Assembly (NCBI GenBank): GCA_946183545.1
Contig: CAMHCD010000004.1
Coordinates: forward strand, 1-35,420
Source: an uncultured Clostridia bacterium
GTDB taxonomy: Bacteria > Bacillota > Clostridia > Oscillospirales > Acutalibacteraceae
Length of the DNA stretch: 35,420 bases
Direction of reading: 5' to 3'
Both the position numbers and the translations under genes were made by a program. How positions within the stretch are numbered: position 1 is the first letter of the stretch; the number at the start of each line of letters is the position of its first letter. Shown piece after piece: positions 32,240 to 35,420 of this stretch. A model generated the notes under the pieces. The model ran no database searches, was not told the origin of the DNA, and saw nothing but the letters and a program-made list of their open reading frames with translations.

Positions 32240-32956
32240 TCATAACGGTTTTGATTTGATACGTCCGTTGTTGCGCGGATATTTGTCCGGGGTAGGTCGG
32301 ATCTTTTCAATTGCGACCAAGCTGCGGCTGCCGCCCTCCATCGGTAGTTCAAACGAATGGACCGCCTGCAATTTGCCGCCTAAGGTGTCGATGGCGCGTT
32401 TTGCGTTCTGTACCTCTTCTTCACAGCTGCCGCCCTTAAACGCAACAAAGGTTCCCGACAGTCTTGCAAACGGCAGACAATACTCGCTGAGTACATTAAG
32501 CTGAGCCACGGCACGGGAAACAACAAAGTCATAACCTTCGCGGTGATCTAAATCCTGACCATACTCCTCTGCCCTGCCCTGCAAAAATTCGGCTTCAAGT
32601 CCAAGTTGACTGATAAGCTCTTTTAAAAACAAAAAGCGTTTGTTAAGGCTGTCAAGTAAAGTCAGCTTTATATCGGGACGAACGATTTTAAGCACGACTC
32701 CCGGAAATCCTGCTCCGGTGCCTATATCTATCACACGCGCGCCCTCTTTGTTCAAATTAAAATAATTATAAAATGCCATGCTGTCCGCAAAATGCTTGAC
32801 CGCCACTCCCTGAGGGTCGGTTATTGCGGTAAGATTGATTTTTTCGTTCCACTCACACAGCAGCTTATAATACAATTCAAAACGCGAATATGTCTGCGGA
32901 GTCAACAATAATGAATAATCTTTAATTGCCTTTTCAAGTAACTTATTAAATCTCAT
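32240..32956 (-). CDS. rsmG: 16S rRNA (guanine-N7) methyltransferase RsmG
   Basis: This 238-residue enzyme methylates one G in the 530 loop of 16S rRNA using S-adenosylmethionine. The SAM-binding core is visible as VIDIGTGAGFPGVVLKI, followed by LLDSLNKRFLFL and VVSRAVAQL. The length is close to Bacillus RsmG. I chose the ATG at 32956, preceded by GTAGGA, because an upstream in-frame ATG at 32986 lies inside the mnmG coding region. It follows mnmG with an 8-base gap in the usual mnmE-mnmG-rsmG order. Loss of this enzyme is known to give low-level streptomycin resistance in other bacteria. Confidence 0.95.
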   Translation of the reverse strand: MRFNKLLEKAIKDYSLLLTPQTYSRFELYYKLLCEWNEKINLTAITDPQGVAVKHFADSMAFYNYFNLNKEGARVIDIGTGAGFPGVVLKIVRPDIKLTLLDSLNKRFLFLKELISQLGLEAEFLQGRAEEYGQDLDHREGYDFVVSRAVAQLNVLSEYCLPFARLSGTFVAFKGGSCEEEVQNAKRAIDTLGGKLQAVHSFELPMEGGSRSLVAIEKIRPTPDKYPRNNGRIKSKPL

Positions 32957-32964
32957 AACAATTC

Positions 32965-34830
32965 CTACTTCTTTGCAGCCATCCAAATCAACAGAACACT
33001 GATGTCGGCAGGCGATACTCCGGAAATACGGCTTGCCTGACCTATATTGAGCGGCTTGATTTTGTTGAGCTTTTCCTGCGCTTCCAAACGCAGACCCTTT
33101 ATCTCACAATAATCAAAACCAAGCGGCAATTGCTTTTCTTCAAGCTTTTTGACCTGCTCTACCTGCTTTAGCTGTTTTTGGATATAGCCTTCATATTTTA
33201 TTTCTACTTCTATCTGTTCTGTAATATTTGCATCCAGCTGAGGTGCGTCAGGGTCGAACCGCGCGATCAACGCGTAATCTACTTGCGGACGCTTTAACAA
33301 TGTATACTCGCGAATACCGGTAGTAAGCGGAGTTGTTTCACGTGAAACAAGTATATCGTTCAATTTGGGATTCGGAGCAATAGAAGTATTTTTTAGTCTG
33401 TTTATTTCCTTATATTTTATTTCTTGCTTCTGTAAAAATCTTTGATAGCGTTCCTCGCTTATCAATCCTAACTTATGACCTGTCGGGGTTAATCTTTCGT
33501 CGGCGTTATCCTGACGCAGTACCAATCTGTACTCGCTTCTTGAGGTCATCATGCGGTAAGGTTCATTTGCTCCCTTTGTCACCAAGTCGTCGATCAGCGT
33601 ACCGATATACGAATTGGCTCTTGTCAAAATAAGCGGCTCCTTGCCCTGCACCTTTAGCGCGGCGTTTATTCCTGCCACCAAGCCTTGAGCGGCTGCCTCC
33701 TCATATCCGGAGCTGCCGTTGAACTGTCCGGCACCGTAAAGACCCGGAAGATTTTTAAACTCTAATGTGGCGTTCATGGCAGTGGGATCAACACAGTCAT
33801 ATTCAATAGCATACGCGGGACGCATCATTACACAGTTTTCCAAGCCCTTAATAGTACGGTAAAATTGCAGCTGTACTTCTTCGGGCAGCGAGCTGCTCAT
33901 TCCCTGCAAATACATTTCCTCAGTGCTTTCGCCGCAGGGTTCAATAAACAGCTGATGTCGCGGCTTATCCTTAAAGCGCATTATCTTGTCTTCAAAGCTC
34001 GGACAATAGCGCGGGCCGACGCCTTCGATTTTACCTGCGTATAAAGGTGAACGGTGTATGTTTTTTAATATGACTTGTTTTGTGTCGTCGTTTGTCCAGC
34101 TGATGTGACAATCCACTTTGTTTGGACCGAGCTCTTTCGTTTCGTATGAAAACGGCTGCGGCGGTTCATCGCCTTTTTGAACCTCTAAGTTGGAAAAATC
34201 AATTGACCTTCTCAGTATTCGTGCAGGTGTACCTGTTTTAAAGCGGCGAAGTGGCAAACCTATTTCTTTTAAACTCTCCGCAAGCTTTGTTGCGGGAAAC
34301 ATACCGTCAGGACCGCTGTCATAACTGACCTCGCCGACATAAATTCGCCCGCCCAAAAAAGTTCCGGTTGCGATAATTACGGCTTTACACTCGTACTCCG
34401 CCTGCATTTGTGTAGTTAGCAAATAGCCGTTTTCTGATTTTTTTATAGATATGATCTCAGCTTGACGAAGCTCACAGTTTTCCTGTAGCTCTAACTTATG
34501 CTTCATTGTATCCGAGTATTTGCGACGGTCTATCTGAGCACGAAGAGAGTGGACAGCAGGACCTTTGCCTCTGTTGAGCATGCGCGACTGTAAAAAACAT
34601 TCGTCTGCTGTTTTGCCCATTTCTCCTCCGAGAGCATCGATCTCGCGCACTAAATGTCCCTTTGCCGTGCCTCCAATCGACGGATTACACGGACAGTTTC
34701 CCACCGCGTCCAAATTGATAGTAAAAACAGCAGTTTTACATCCGAGTCTTGCTGCAGCAAGCGCGGCTTCAATACCGGCATGTCCGGCGCCGATCACCGC
34801 TACATCATATTCACCAGCATAATAAGTCAT
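32965..34830 (-). CDS. mnmG: tRNA uridine-5-carboxymethylaminomethyl modification enzyme MnmG (GidA)
   Basis: This 621-residue FAD enzyme works with MnmE to place the carboxymethylaminomethyl group on U34 of tRNAs. The dinucleotide-binding loop is VIGAGHAGIEAALAAARLG, followed by the family block CNPSIGGTAKGHLVREIDALGG. Later family signatures (TGTPARI, FNGSSGYEEAAAQGL) and the C-terminal helical domain are intact, and the length is normal. AGAGGAAA precedes the ATG. An exact parS site is embedded in the coding region at 33334-33349, where it encodes VSRET. It lies 12 bases downstream of mnmE. Confidence 0.97.
   Translation of the reverse strand: MTYYAGEYDVAVIGAGHAGIEAALAAARLGCKTAVFTINLDAVGNCPCNPSIGGTAKGHLVREIDALGGEMGKTADECFLQSRMLNRGKGPAVHSLRAQIDRRKYSDTMKHKLELQENCELRQAEIISIKKSENGYLLTTQMQAEYECKAVIIATGTFLGGRIYVGEVSYDSGPDGMFPATKLAESLKEIGLPLRRFKTGTPARILRRSIDFSNLEVQKGDEPPQPFSYETKELGPNKVDCHISWTNDDTKQVILKNIHRSPLYAGKIEGVGPRYCPSFEDKIMRFKDKPRHQLFIEPCGESTEEMYLQGMSSSLPEEVQLQFYRTIKGLENCVMMRPAYAIEYDCVDPTAMNATLEFKNLPGLYGAGQFNGSSGYEEAAAQGLVAGINAALKVQGKEPLILTRANSYIGTLIDDLVTKGANEPYRMMTSRSEYRLVLRQDNADERLTPTGHKLGLISEERYQRFLQKQEIKYKEINRLKNTSIAPNPKLNDILVSRETTPLTTGIREYTLLKRPQVDYALIARFDPDAPQLDANITEQIEVEIKYEGYIQKQLKQVEQVKKLEEKQLPLGFDYCEIKGLRLEAQEKLNKIKPLNIGQASRISGVSPADISVLLIWMAAKK
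33334..33349. promoter_or_regulatory. parS site (exact consensus) inside mnmG
   Basis: TGTTTCACGTGAAACA, extended to an 18-base perfect palindrome at 33333-33350, lies in frame within mnmG. Intragenic parS sites near the origin are known in Firmicutes. Confidence 0.93.
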
Positions 34831-34842
34831 AATTTTTCCTCT

Positions 34843-35420
34843 TTACTTTCCAACACAGAAGTTATGGAAAACTCTGTCAATTACTTCGTCGCTTGTTTTT
34901 TCTCCTGTCATTTCCAATAATTCAGAGATAGCATCTTCCAAAGATACCGTTATGGCGTCATAAGTCATACCCGACTGCAACGCCTGTTTAGCCTCCGAAA
35001 CAGATTGAAGCGCGCGATATACATTAGCTCTCTGACGCTCGTTGCATAATATACCCTCACTGGGGTTTAAGTTTTGTGTACCGGCGATCTTTTCTATAGC
35101 CTGTGTCAGTTCATCTTTTCCTTCACCGGTTTTTGCAGAAATATATATTATATTGCTAAAGTATAAAGAAATCTTGCTTATATCTAATTGAGAAACTAAA
35201 TCTGTTTTATTTATTATAGCAATTGAGGGAATATCCTTTGCCGCTTCCGTCAAGCTTATATCATCCTGAGTAAGCGGCTGACTGTTATCAAAAACTGCAA
35301 GTAACAGTCCGCATTGCTCCATGCGCTTTTTTGCACGGTCAACGCCGATTTGTTCAACTCTGTCGTCTGTTGTACGCAAGCCGGCAGTATCGCTTAAACG
35401 CAGCATCACATTGCCGACCA
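34843..35420 (-). CDS. mnmE: tRNA modification GTPase MnmE, 3' part (cut by the window edge)
   Basis: This is the C-terminal ~190 residues of MnmE, the GTPase partner of MnmG; the 5' part lies beyond position 35420. G-domain motifs are visible: DTAG(LR) (G3), NKTD (G4) and SAKTG (G5). The MnmE C-terminal helical domain follows and ends in CVGK, the family's C-terminal Cys motif. The reading frame is open to the window end, so the gene is truncated by the window and not broken. Its position ahead of mnmG matches the conserved origin-proximal order. Confidence 0.96.
   Translation of the reverse strand, partial: VGNVMLRLSDTAGLRTTDDRVEQIGVDRAKKRMEQCGLLLAVFDNSQPLTQDDISLTEAAKDIPSIAIINKTDLVSQLDISKISLYFSNIIYISAKTGEGKDELTQAIEKIAGTQNLNPSEGILCNERQRANVYRALQSVSEAKQALQSGMTYDAITVSLEDAISELLEMTGEKTSDEVIDRVFHNFCVGK

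Overview
The window looks like chromosomal DNA of a Gram-positive Clostridia/Ruminococcaceae-type bacterium. The evidence is the classical origin-proximal order mnmE-mnmG-rsmG-noc/parB-parA-parB with Firmicutes-type parS sites, strong AGGAGG-type ribosome binding sites, and a secreted protein with a type I dockerin. No tRNA, rRNA, CRISPR array, transposase or integrase was seen.

Layout. (1) 86-5417: a surface-glycosylation module. A YfhO-type membrane glycosyltransferase (minus strand) lies divergent from a plus-strand operon of a CsbB/GtrB-like GT2 enzyme, a membrane-anchored Cache-like protein and a GtrA-family flippase, closed by a terminator. (2) 5538-26296: a continuous plus-strand block of 15 genes, about 20.6 kb, that I cannot match to a named system. 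It starts with a TerY-P-like signalling set (VWA, PP2C phosphatase, PIN-kinase fusion, second VWA, second PP2C). A second promoter then reads an RCC1+LRR protein, an unknown protein, an Hsp70-like ATPase, a long coiled-coil protein, a zinc-ribbon protein, two helical proteins, a Vps4-like AAA ATPase, a BrxL-like ATPase without Lon domain, and a degenerate AAA-like protein carrying tandem YetF-like C-terminal domains. The two promoters share a -35 flank, extended -10 and an identical early-transcribed motif (GACTTTGARGC) at identical spacing, which suggests one regulon. A strong bidirectional terminator ends the block. (3) 26315-35420: minus-strand genes. These are a secreted dockerin-cysteine desulfurase-like fusion, serS, parB, parA, a Noc-like ParB paralog, rsmG, mnmG and the 3' part of mnmE, with two exact parS sites and one 15/16 site.

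How the parts may work together (inference). The VWA/PP2C/kinase proteins look like a phospho-signalling unit. The kinase and both phosphatases carry a hydrophobic segment at or near the C-terminus, so they should sit on the membrane facing the cytoplasm. The downstream genes look like an ATP-driven machine: Hsp70-like, AAA, BrxL-like and pseudo-AAA proteins plus coiled-coil and helical structural partners. A regulated stress-response, defence or membrane/protein-remodelling system is plausible, but nothing in the sequence fixes the output. If oriC lies to the right, as the mnm/par synteny suggests, this long operon is transcribed head-on to replication, unlike the housekeeping genes.

No gene-free stretch exceeds about 300 bases. 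The larger gaps (2924-3104, 5418-5631, 11833-12036, 31014-31278) hold the promoters, terminators, parS site and palindrome listed below.
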